From Pleurocapsa sp. MO_226.B13 (lineage in GTDB: Bacteria; Cyanobacteriota; Cyanobacteriia; Cyanobacteriales; Xenococcaceae): a stretch of 12,644 nucleotides of DNA. Positions 1-6,786 of this stretch are shown piece by piece. The DNA lies in contig JASJEI010000109.1 of NCBI GenBank assembly GCA_030064795.1, positions 1 through 12,644 on the forward strand. The letters run 5' to 3'. The position numbers and the translations under genes are program-made. The notes below the pieces were generated by a model. The model was not told the origin of the DNA, searched no databases, and saw only the letters and a program-made list of their open reading frames with translations. How positions within the stretch are numbered: position 1 is the stretch's first letter; each line of letters begins with the position of its first letter.

Positions 1-70
1 GGTTGAGTTTACGAAACCCAACAATAATTTGATTTAAGCTGGGTTTTACTTCGTGCAACCCAACCTACCT
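1..70. repeat. Cyanobacterial GTTGGGTTT/AAACCCAAC dyad repeat
   Basis: The stretch opens with an imperfect dyad, GTTGAGTTT-acg-AAACCCAAC (one mismatch in a 9-bp stem), and then a second GGGTTTT...GCAACCCAACC segment. Intergenic repeats of this style are common in cyanobacterial genomes (recalled knowledge). No ORF fits here. Positions 71-197 hold no gene that I can recognise. Confidence 0.6.
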
Positions 71-200
71 TCGTCTCTCATTACTTTTTCCAATTGGTAT
101 AACATAGGATTAATGGTTAAGGGGTGCCAAGTAGCCCCAGGAATTTTTAACCTTTTTTATTGACATCACTCTTAAGCCAATAGCTCGCAATAATGATAAT

Positions 201-554
201 AAGAGACTGTTTGTAAATAAAATATTAAGCAGCCGGTCAAAGTAAGTTCTTACTGTTGACCAGTGAGAGAAATCACTCGGCAACGCGATCGCCATCGACA
301 TCCTTCATTAAGCAAGTACAAGATTGCATTTACTATCTCTCTTTGATTAATTTCTCGCTTTCGCCCGCGCCCATAACTTTTAGCTTTAGGCAGCAAAGGT
401 TCGATAATTGACCACTCCAAATCGCGATAGTCAGAAGTATAAGGTTTTCTATCCATTGTTAAATCACTTGCCTTTGTTTCATTTCACCTTTCTTCTACAA
501 TCTAAACACTACTTTGCTTAAGTTTATTTATTTTCTTTTTACAAACAGTCTCTT
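201..554 (-). mobile_element. MITE-like deletion derivative of an IS5-family element
   Basis: The element is bounded by perfect 17-bp terminal inverted repeats, AAGAGACTGTTTGTAAA at 201-217 and its complement at 538-554. The match extends outward by three more bases on each side (198-200 and 555-557), giving a 20-bp perfect inverted repeat. Between the ends lie a leader and only the first quarter of a transposase gene; the catalytic part is deleted. No convincing direct target duplication is visible: the flanking trinucleotides are inverted, not direct, copies. At 354 bp it is a non-autonomous derivative that could move only with help from a related transposase. Confidence 0.8.
233..456 (-). 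pseudogene. IS5-family transposase, N-terminal remnant with frameshift
   Basis: Reading minus from the ATG at 456, the protein begins MDRKPYTSDYRDLEWSIIEP and continues through the GRGRKREINQREIVNAILY and NEGCRWR motifs. These are characteristic of the N-terminal domain of IS5-family transposases (DUF4096-like). After CRWR the family sequence (ALPSDFSHWSTVRTYFDR) continues in another frame, encoded at about 290-233. Removing two bases, TC, inside the GCGATCGC at 285-292 restores CRWR-ALPSDF exactly, so a 2-bp insertion broke the gene there. Homology stops after YFDR where the internal deletion begins. The DDE catalytic domain is absent, so it is non-functional. Confidence 0.85.
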
Positions 555-557
555 ATT

Positions 558-864
558 TCGTCAACAACAAGCAAAATTTTCTAACTCTCAAAAATTTGTT
601 GGGGATCAAGCTTATGTTGGGGCAGCTAGAACTACTATTCCCACCAAAAAACCAAAAGGTAAAGAATTAACCCCAGAACAACAAGAAGATAATAGGCAGA
701 TATCTCGTCAAAGAATCTTGATTGAACATTTAATTCGTCGTCTCAAAATTTGACGCGTTGCAGAGGGGTAAATTTCGACTAAATCCCCAAAATTATGAAC
801 AAGTTATGCTGACGATTTGTGGGCTAGTTCGTCTGAGTTGGGGAACTTTTACTTGGACTCGTTA
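558..864 (+). pseudogene. IS5-family (DDE superfamily) transposase, C-terminal remnant
   Basis: The plus strand encodes the C-terminal part of a DDE transposase different from the neighbouring one. Recognisable blocks are FVGDQAYVGAARTT from 595, then TKKPKGKELTPEQQEDNR, then the conserved RQRILIEHLIRRLKI, which carries the third acidic catalytic residue (the E of IEH). The frame ends at a TGA at 751-753, another stop follows, and after a one-base shift the family sequence resumes as RLNPQNYEQVMLTICGLVRL, ending at a TAA at 862-864. The N-terminal two thirds are missing: the left edge is the inverted repeat of the adjacent IS5 derivative. This is a dead fragment. The next 179 bp (865-1043) hold nothing I recognise. 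Confidence 0.8.
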
Positions 865-1043
865 AAAACTCAAATTTAGTGTCCCCAATTTGACGCATCC
901 AGGTCGCAACTAATTTGATAGTTGCTAACGCCAATAGCCGACAACAACTGAAAATAGGTCGAATCTTACTTGAATATTTATTCAACCAAGGAGACTCTTT
1001 CCTTTGGCTTATATAGTGTTGCTTATTTTCGGACAAGTCTATT

Positions 1044-2006
1044 TCAGACAGCTTCATCATTGAGGCAATGTCCTGCTAGATCGAGAACAGTCATCTGTTC
1101 GGTTGATAAGGTTATATCTAGCGCGCCTAAATTTTCCTGCATATGTTGGGGATTTCCTGCCGAGAAAACAGGAATTAGGGGAGGTTGACGCTGCATCATC
1201 CAAGCCAGAATGACTTGATTGACAGTTGCCCCAAGTTCCCGTGCAACTTCTTGTAATACCGACAGTCGGAGATCGGTATCAGAACCGAGGTAGGGTAAGG
1301 GAATTGGGCGATCGCTCCTTACATAAGCACCACGCAGCAAAGGAGTGTAGGGCAACATGGTTTTACCTCTGGCATCGCAATAACTCATCAAATTCTCGTC
1401 AATAATTCTTTGTACTCCAAAATCCGCACCAGAATTAGGACGTAGATAAGTAAAACGCTGCTCTACACAAGTAAAGTTTGCCAATCCCTTCTGAGCAGCG
1501 ATCGCATCGGCATCAGCCAAACGCCATGCCAGGTAATTACTAGCTCCCACAAAGCGAACCTTACCATCTTTTACTAGCTTGTCAAAGGCGGATAGAGTTT
1601 CTTCCAGAGGGCTGTTATGGTCATCGTGATGGGCATAAAACAAATCTATACGATCTGTGCCTAACTGTCTGAGACTATTTTCACATTCGGCAATAATGGT
1701 TGAAGCTGCCAAGCCTTCAGGAACATCTCCATAGCCAAAGCCTACCTTTGTGGCGATAAAAAGATCGTCTCGGTTATTGCGTTCTCGCAGCCAGCGTCCA
1801 ATAGTTACTTGGCTTTCACCTCCCTTGCCCTGAGTACACCAGCGATCGTAGCTGTTGGCTGTGTCAAGGAAACTACCTCCAGCCTCAACATACATATCCA
1901 TTAGTCGAGCAGATTGCTCATAACTGTTTCTGGTACCGAAGCGAAGAGTACCAAGACACAAACAACTTACCTCAACTCCTGTCTGGCTAAGCTGAATCTT
2001 TTTCAT
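1044..2006 (-). CDS. Aldo/keto reductase (AKR superfamily)
   Basis: This 320-residue protein is a full-length NAD(P)H-dependent oxidoreductase with a TIM-barrel fold, cytosolic by lack of any signal. It opens with the AKR N-terminal signature (LSQTGVEVSCLCLGTLRFGT, residues 6-25). The catalytic tetrad is present: D48 and Y53 in FLDTANSYDRW, K87 in FIATKVG, and H126 in DLFYAHHDD. The segment KVRFVGASNY (149-158) is the usual strand-6 motif. The C-terminus (LGATVNQVILAWMMQ...IPVFSAGNPQHMQENLGAL) carries the cofactor-binding end of the fold. The ATG at 2006 is preceded by a purine-rich AGAGAAG. Substrate cannot be read from sequence; sugars, aldehydes and xenobiotic carbonyls are all known for the superfamily. 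It is divergent from the sugar phosphorylase gene and may share its control region. Confidence 0.93.
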   Translation of the reverse strand: MKKIQLSQTGVEVSCLCLGTLRFGTRNSYEQSARLMDMYVEAGGSFLDTANSYDRWCTQGKGGESQVTIGRWLRERNNRDDLFIATKVGFGYGDVPEGLAASTIIAECENSLRQLGTDRIDLFYAHHDDHNSPLEETLSAFDKLVKDGKVRFVGASNYLAWRLADADAIAAQKGLANFTCVEQRFTYLRPNSGADFGVQRIIDENLMSYCDARGKTMLPYTPLLRGAYVRSDRPIPLPYLGSDTDLRLSVLQEVARELGATVNQVILAWMMQRQPPLIPVFSAGNPQHMQENLGALDITLSTEQMTVLDLAGHCLNDEAV

Positions 2007-2159
2007 GGCTACTTCTCTTTTCTGTTAAGTTTTTTTGCGGATAATTTCTCTGATGTTTTAGTATTTAACTATCTATTTATACTACAAATCATGAGCTTTC
2101 ATCCATTATGTTGAGATTAGGACAAAAGCTTGAGAAAGTTGTGAAGAACTAAAAAATAG

Positions 2160-2174
2160 TACTACAGCGTAGTA
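2160..2174. promoter_or_regulatory. Perfect dyad, candidate operator between divergent genes
   Basis: TACTAC-AGC-GTAGTA is a perfect inverted repeat with 6-bp arms and a 3-bp spacer. It lies 58 bp before the phosphorylase ATG and about 150 bp before the reductase ATG. A weak TTGAGA (-35-like) lies at 2130-2135. A repressor or activator site is plausible; no regulator is known and the dyad could be chance. Confidence 0.35.
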
Positions 2175-2220
2175 TATAGGCTAAGCTCGATATAGAGATG
2201 TCATCGATTCAACACATTGC

Positions 2221-2225
2221 GGAGG
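2221..2225 (+). promoter_or_regulatory. Ribosome binding site fixing the phosphorylase start
   Basis: GGAGG followed by six bases and ATG at 2232 makes that ATG the natural start. The longer frame from TTG at 2217 would put the initiation codon upstream of the ribosome site and is unlikely. Confidence 0.8.
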
Positions 2226-2231
2226 GTGGCC

Positions 2232-4199
2232 ATGTTTAAGTCAGAAATAAACTCACAACCAGAAACAACAGAAAAAAATTTCAAATCTAAAGATTGGACG
2301 GCAATTCGTCACTACCAAAAACCAGACTATACCAGACCGCTATTAGAAATTCCCCAACTCGATCGCCAAAAAATCTTCAAGCGATTGTGTTTTCTATATG
2401 GAGAAAACATAGCAAGTCAATATATGCCTGAATTAGAGAGAATTTTGCAAGTTTATCATGCTTATAAACCACCAGAACTAATCCAAGCAGAGCAAGATAT
2501 AATTCCAGAAAACCGCTTTACGGAGAAGGACTTAATTTTAATTACTTATGGAGATCTTCTTTACAGTGAATCAAGCTCCCCTCTGGCAACCTTGGCTAAC
2601 TTTTTAGCAAAAGTTCCTGGATTTAAGAAGGCAATCAATACTTTGCATATCCTACCCTTTTTTCCTTATTCTTCCGATCATGGTTTTTCGATTACCGATT
2701 TTCGCTCTGTAGACCCCAAATTAGGTGATTGGCAAGATATTGAAGAAATTGGCGATTCTTATCAGCTGATGTTTGATGCAGTGTGTAACCATATATCATC
2801 TCAAAGTATTGCCTTTCAAGAAATGCTGAATGGAAATCCCGATTATCAAGATATCGCTACTGTCTATCATTCTCCCGACGAATTAACCCCACAACAACGT
2901 CAAATTATCGTTCGTCCTCGTACCTCCGATCTCCTCACTAAATTTCAAGCGATTCATGGAGTGGTTTGGGTTTGGACAACATTTTCTGCCGACCAAATCG
3001 ATCTTAATTATCGCAACCCCAAGGTGCTGCTGTGGGTGATTGAAACCTTGTTGCTCTACATTCGTCGTGGAGCCGATCTCATTCGTTTGGATGCGGTGAC
3101 TTATTTGTGGGAAATTCCTGGAACGCCCTGTGCTAATTTGAAGCAAACCCACGAAACGATTAAACTCTTTCGCGATATTTTCAATGTTGTCGCTCCAGGT
3201 ATCGCTCTGATTACAGAAACCAATATTCCTCACGAACAAAACATTTCTTATTTTGGCAATGGTCACGATGAGGCGCAAATGGTCTATAATTTTGCTTTAC
3301 CGCCTCTGGTTCTCCACACTTTTTATCGCAAAGACTCCACTGCTCTGTCTTTGTGGGCTAAACAACTACAATTCCCTTCAGCAACTACAACTTATCTCAA
3401 TATTTTGGATACTCATGATGGCATTGGATTAATGGGGGTGAAAAATATTCTTTCCCCAGAAGATATCCAATACCTAATTAGCCAAGCCAGAGAGCATGGT
3501 GCCTTTGTTTCTTATCGTACGGCAGAAAATGGTCGAGATGAACCCTACGAAATTAATACCACTTGGTTTAGTGCCTTGAACTTAGATAGTAGTAATGAAG
3601 ACATAACTCTTCAAATTAAACGTTTTGTCGCTTCCCGTAGCATCGCTTTGGTACTTAGAGGTGTACCAGGAATTTACCTACACGGTTTGATTGGCACTAC
3701 TAACGATGTCGATACTGTTTTGAGAACTAAGTCTAAACGAGATATTAATCGCCAAATTATTGAAGAAACTGACTTATATAAGGCACTAAAATTACCGAAC
3801 TCCAAATTATCCCAGCTTAGTCTTTATCTCGGCAGAATTTTAGAAATTAGAGTGAGACAGCGTGCTTTTCATCCGAATGGGGAACAACAAATTTTGCTGT
3901 TCTCATCAGAGTGTTTTGTAGTTTTACGTATTGCTCCGAACTGCGAAGAACATATTTTGACCCTAACCAATGTTACTAATAAAGTTTGTCAAATCGAAGT
4001 TCCTCTCTCTCAACTTCAATTAGAGAATTCTAATTCTCTTACCTGTGCTACTCCAGACGACACTTATTGGTATGATTTAGTTGGAAGAAGGGGATGGAGA
4101 GTTCAAGAACAAAAATTAACCTTAGTTTTGCAGCCTTACGATCTTGTCTGGCTCATTCCCTTTGTTGAATTAGAGAGAAATATTGAAAATCAAGGATAG
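2232..4199 (+). CDS. GH13_18 sugar phosphorylase (glucosylglycerate/sucrose phosphorylase type)
   Basis: This 655-residue cytosolic enzyme belongs to glycoside hydrolase family 13 subfamily 18, which phosphorolyses alpha-glucosides to alpha-glucose-1-phosphate plus an acceptor. Visible motifs are LHILPFFPYSSDHGFSITDF (138-157), DAVCNH (182-187), the nucleophile D287 in IRLDAV, the acid/base E329 in LITETN, and the third carboxylate D396 in LDTHDGIG. GVPGIYLHGLIGTTND is also typical of the subfamily. The TETNIPHEQNISYFGNGHDE segment resembles the glucosylglycerate phosphorylase branch (E. coli YcjM type) rather than bifidobacterial sucrose phosphorylase, from memory of those proteins. A roughly 100-residue N-terminal extension (LYGENIA...LERILQVY) fits that branch. 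Substrate is therefore probably glucosylglycerate or another glucosyl compatible solute, but sucrose cannot be excluded. It appears monocistronic. Confidence 0.88.
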   Translation: MFKSEINSQPETTEKNFKSKDWTAIRHYQKPDYTRPLLEIPQLDRQKIFKRLCFLYGENIASQYMPELERILQVYHAYKPPELIQAEQDIIPENRFTEKDLILITYGDLLYSESSSPLATLANFLAKVPGFKKAINTLHILPFFPYSSDHGFSITDFRSVDPKLGDWQDIEEIGDSYQLMFDAVCNHISSQSIAFQEMLNGNPDYQDIATVYHSPDELTPQQRQIIVRPRTSDLLTKFQAIHGVVWVWTTFSADQIDLNYRNPKVLLWVIETLLLYIRRGADLIRLDAVTYLWEIPGTPCANLKQTHETIKLFRDIFNVVAPGIALITETNIPHEQNISYFGNGHDEAQMVYNFALPPLVLHTFYRKDSTALSLWAKQLQFPSATTTYLNILDTHDGIGLMGVKNILSPEDIQYLISQAREHGAFVSYRTAENGRDEPYEINTTWFSALNLDSSNEDITLQIKRFVASRSIALVLRGVPGIYLHGLIGTTNDVDTVLRTKSKRDINRQIIEETDLYKALKLPNSKLSQLSLYLGRILEIRVRQRAFHPNGEQQILLFSSECFVVLRIAPNCEEHILTLTNVTNKVCQIEVPLSQLQLENSNSLTCATPDDTYWYDLVGRRGWRVQEQKLTLVLQPYDLVWLIPFVELERNIENQG

Positions 4200-4258
4200 T
4201 TAATTTAATAATGTGTAAATCCCAAAAATTAACTTGCCATCAATACTTTAACGAGCGG

Positions 4259-4576
4259 CTAGGTTGTCGCTTTTTTCGGCAATATTACGCCATTTAGCTC
4301 CTCAAATCGAGTCCAAAAATCAGAAAAAGAATCATTAATGTCAATTTTCAGCAAAGATGCAGCCTCCTCTAAACCAGATAGCTTCAGCATTTTTTCTAGG
4401 TAAGAAAGTATCCATTTTAGAGAATCGCGATCGTAAAATCTAACTTTTTTAGCTACTCCATAGGAGGCATAAAGTCGAAAAATTGTACTTATCGATCGAT
4501 TTTTAGCAAATTTTTGGAGTTCCTGAAAGCCAAAAGCCCCCTTCTCAAATTTTATTATGTATTCATCTAGGTTCAT
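4259..4576 (-). CDS. Small protein of unknown function (105 residues)
   Basis: I do not recognise a family. A perfect GGAGG (complement of 4585-4589) sits eight bases before the ATG at 4576, which makes the reading frame credible. The product is 105 residues, soluble, with no signal peptide or membrane segment, and looks largely helical (FGFQELQKFAKNRSISTIFR, LKWILSYLEKMLKLSGLEEA), with a mixed charged and hydrophobic pattern and a basic tail (LPKKATT). It is convergent with the sugar phosphorylase, whose stop lies about 60 bp away. Nothing in the context indicates a job. Codon use and AT content match the neighbours, so no sign of recent transfer is visible. Confidence 0.7.
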   Translation of the reverse strand: MNLDEYIIKFEKGAFGFQELQKFAKNRSISTIFRLYASYGVAKKVRFYDRDSLKWILSYLEKMLKLSGLEEAASLLKIDINDSFSDFWTRFEELNGVILPKKATT

Positions 4577-4869
4577 CTAAGTAACCTCCAAAACTCAACT
4601 TGGGTTTTTGGCTACGCTCCTCTCACCTAGTTTAATTGTATCAATTTTAGTAGCTCAAAAAATATTTTGAATCCAAGCTAAAGAACAAATACTACTGCAA
4701 TCGAGATTAACTGATAATAGTGTTTCATCGGAACGGGATTTAGTACGGTCGGCTTCTCGATCGCACCATTACTTTTAATCAATTTTTATGACTAGATGAC
4801 AGGTTAACTATTCGCCCTGTGTAACATATAAATAATAAGTGTTATTTCAAATAAATATAGATCGAGATT
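4577..4869. other. Intergenic region before the M48 protease gene
   Basis: This 293-bp stretch separates the divergent small gene and the protease gene. It holds the ribosome site of the small gene at its left edge and a candidate protease promoter near its right edge. I see no coding sequence, no HIP1 octamer and no stable hairpin in the middle. Confidence 0.6.
4804..4832 (+). promoter_or_regulatory. Candidate sigma-70-type promoter of the M48 protease
   Basis: TTAACT (4804-4809) and TATAAA (4827-4832) are spaced by exactly 17 bases and lie 37 bases before the ATG. They match the consensus hexamers at four and five of six positions. Predicted transcription start is about 4839, giving a short AU-rich leader. 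Confidence 0.4.
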
Positions 4870-6597
4870 ATGAATCAAGATATACAGGACGATTTACCCA
4901 GGCGATCGTCAGCAACTAATATCAAACTCTTAGCCCAAGGTATCGGTGGTAATTTAGCCCTAGCCTCTGTCGTTACTCTATCCCTAATTGGGGGGATGGT
5001 CTTAGTGCTAGTTTTAGCCACAGTGTTGATTTTAGATAGCGAAAATCCTGGTATAGGTTTAGTTATCTCAATCGCAATTACCTTAATTTTTAATCTGGTT
5101 GCTTTTTTTGTCGCACCCTGGTTTATGGATCTAACTCAGAAGTGGCTTTATCAAACTCGCTGGGTATCCCTAGCAGAAGTTGCCAATTATAGTCCCGAAA
5201 CTGCGGAAGTAATTCAAAAAGTTTGCGCCGATCGCAAGATTAAACAACCCCGTCTGGGAATTATTGATGACCAAAACCCAACCGCATTTACCTATGGTTC
5301 GTTACCTAATAGTGCGCGGTTAGTAGTGAGTCAGGGATTATTTACTTATCTAGATGATGAAGAGGTAGCTGCGGTATATGCCCACGAACTAGGTCATATT
5401 GTTCATTGGGACTTTGCAGTCATGACTGTTGCTTCTACCTTAATTCAAATTTGCTATCTAATTTTTACTTTTGCCCGTCGCATGAGTAGAAGGGGTAGCG
5501 AAAAAGCTAAAGATGCTTTCCAAACTGCTGCTTTAGTCGCTTATATCTTTTATCTAATTGGTTCTTATTTATTACTTTACCTATCAAGGGTCAGAGAATA
5601 TTTTGCCGATCGCTTTGCTGCCGAAACCACAGGAAATCCTAATGCTTTATCCCGTGCTTTGGTCAAAATCGCCTATGGTATTGTCGAAGAAACTAGTAAA
5701 GCCGAAGAACCGAGTCGTTTACTAGAGGGGACAAGGGCATTGGGGATTTACGATCCTAAAGCTGCAACCGCTACGGGAACGGCATATCGTATTGCCTCTT
5801 CTCCTGAAAAAATTGGTCGAGTCTTTTTGTGGGATATGTTTAACCCCTGGGGATGGTGGATGGAATTGAATTCTACCCATCCTTTAACGGGTAAAAGAGT
5901 CCGCGCTTTAAGTACCTATGCCGAACAACTAGGATTAGCCATTGAATTCGACTTTGGCAAAGTAATTGGGGAGGGAAAACACCTCAATAAAAAACGTCTC
6001 TATGGCAGTTTTGCTCAAGATCTATTGTTGTATTGTTCTGAAGGGATTGGCATAATCGTGGGTATAGTTATCGCCTTAGTTTTAATTTCGATGTCGCTAG
6101 CTCCCAATCCTTTACTGGCGATCGCCTGTCCGCTAATTGGCTTTGGTGCGGGAGTGAGCTTTAAAGGTTTTGTCATGTATCCCGACTACAAAAACGCCCC
6201 AAAAACTAATGTCCTAGAATTAATGTCAGACCCTTATGCCAGTCCTCTTAGGGGTAAACCCGCTAAGCTAGAAGGAGAACTGATTGGTCGCGGTCAAGCA
6301 GGTTATCGATTTGGTTCCGATCTCAAAATACAGGACAGAACGGGAATGTTATACCTGCGTTATAGTTCTCGCTTTGGCCCAATTGGGAACTTCTTGTTTG
6401 GTATGAAACGAGTTCAAAACCTAATTGGAGCTTCCGTTACCTCCCAAGGCTGGTTTCGTCGGGGTAATATGCCTTGGATGGACTTAGCTCAAATTCAAAC
6501 CGTTAGCGGTACGATAGTCAATAGCTATCATCGCTTTTGGGCATTTGTCTTGGGGTTTGGCGCGATCGCCGTAGGATTATTTTTACTAATTAGCTGA
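4870..6597 (+). CDS. M48 family membrane metalloprotease (HtpX-like) with C-terminal extension
   Basis: The product is 575 residues, an integral-membrane zinc peptidase of the type that removes damaged membrane proteins. Two N-terminal membrane segments (about 28-55 and 63-84) precede the catalytic domain. The zinc site is HELGH at 172-176, with the third ligand probably E243 in REYFADRFA; two further hydrophobic segments lie at 185-201 and 218-240. STHPLTGKRV (335-344) is the conserved downstream M48 motif. Unlike the classic HtpX of about 290 residues, it has roughly 230 extra residues: membrane segments near 390-435, a soluble beta-rich region (about 447-550) and a last membrane segment at 555-575. 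The ATG at 4870 has only a weak purine stretch upstream. It stands alone in its strand context. Confidence 0.93.
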   Translation: MNQDIQDDLPRRSSATNIKLLAQGIGGNLALASVVTLSLIGGMVLVLVLATVLILDSENPGIGLVISIAITLIFNLVAFFVAPWFMDLTQKWLYQTRWVSLAEVANYSPETAEVIQKVCADRKIKQPRLGIIDDQNPTAFTYGSLPNSARLVVSQGLFTYLDDEEVAAVYAHELGHIVHWDFAVMTVASTLIQICYLIFTFARRMSRRGSEKAKDAFQTAALVAYIFYLIGSYLLLYLSRVREYFADRFAAETTGNPNALSRALVKIAYGIVEETSKAEEPSRLLEGTRALGIYDPKAATATGTAYRIASSPEKIGRVFLWDMFNPWGWWMELNSTHPLTGKRVRALSTYAEQLGLAIEFDFGKVIGEGKHLNKKRLYGSFAQDLLLYCSEGIGIIVGIVIALVLISMSLAPNPLLAIACPLIGFGAGVSFKGFVMYPDYKNAPKTNVLELMSDPYASPLRGKPAKLEGELIGRGQAGYRFGSDLKIQDRTGMLYLRYSSRFGPIGNFLFGMKRVQNLIGASVTSQGWFRRGNMPWMDLAQIQTVSGTIVNSYHRFWAFVLGFGAIAVGLFLLIS

Positions 6598-6666
6598 GTG
6601 TCAAATAAATCTTCAGGAGTTCTAAAGCTTTGATTTTGTTGGGTTAGCGGTCAGACCCCGCGCCGA

Positions 6667-6763
6667 ACCCCTCTTTATCTCCCCACCCCCTCCAACCTCC
6701 CCCGAAACGGGGAAGACGATATGTTCCCTCTCCACCCCTCTTTATCTCCCCTTTCAGGGGAGA
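6667..6763. repeat. GC-skewed hairpin and direct-repeat region
   Basis: An 18-bp sequence, ACCCCTCTTTATCTCCCC, occurs twice (6667-6684 and 6734-6751). Two hairpins are visible: CCCCG-AAA-CGGGG (6700-6712) and TCTCCCC-TTTCA-GGGGAGA (6745-6763, 7-bp stem). The same TTTCA loop recurs in the hairpin at the adjacent insertion site. The hairpins could also act as transcription ends after the protease gene, but no T-run follows. Intergenic repeats like these are widespread in cyanobacteria (recalled). Confidence 0.65.
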
Positions 6764-6774
6764 CATCAGTCGTC

Positions 6775-6786
6775 CCTCCTTTCAGG
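6775..6786. repeat. Left copy of 12-bp target-site duplication of ISAs1-family element
   Basis: CCTCCTTTCAGG here is repeated exactly at 8023-8034, directly outside the two ends of the ISAs1-family element. It contains the left stem and loop of a CCCTCC-TTTCA-GGAGGG hairpin. Confidence 0.8.

Noticed and set aside
201..864. A single intact composite transposon
   Set aside because: The two transposase remnants are on opposite strands, belong to different IS5-family groups and are both truncated, and no cargo gene lies between them.
824..1060. 78-codon minus-strand frame between the IS remnant and the reductase
   Set aside because: It overlaps the transposase tail and the reductase end, has no family pattern and no ribosome site; plus-strand frames here also gave nothing convincing.
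2217..2231. Upstream TTG start for the phosphorylase
   Set aside because: The codon precedes the GGAGG ribosome site that serves the ATG at 2232, so initiation at TTG is unlikely.
2883..3278. 131-codon minus-strand open frame
   Set aside because: It lies wholly inside the sugar phosphorylase gene, opposite strand, with no ribosome site and no recognisable protein pattern; it is a shadow frame.
4240..4280. Possible terminator AGCG...CGCT followed by T6 after the phosphorylase
   Set aside because: The stem is only four base pairs with a long loop and overlaps the coding end of the convergent gene; too weak to call.
6667..6763. CRISPR-like repetition
   Set aside because: There are only two copies of the 18-bp repeat with irregular spacing and internal hairpins; this is a cyanobacterial intergenic repeat, not an array with spacers.
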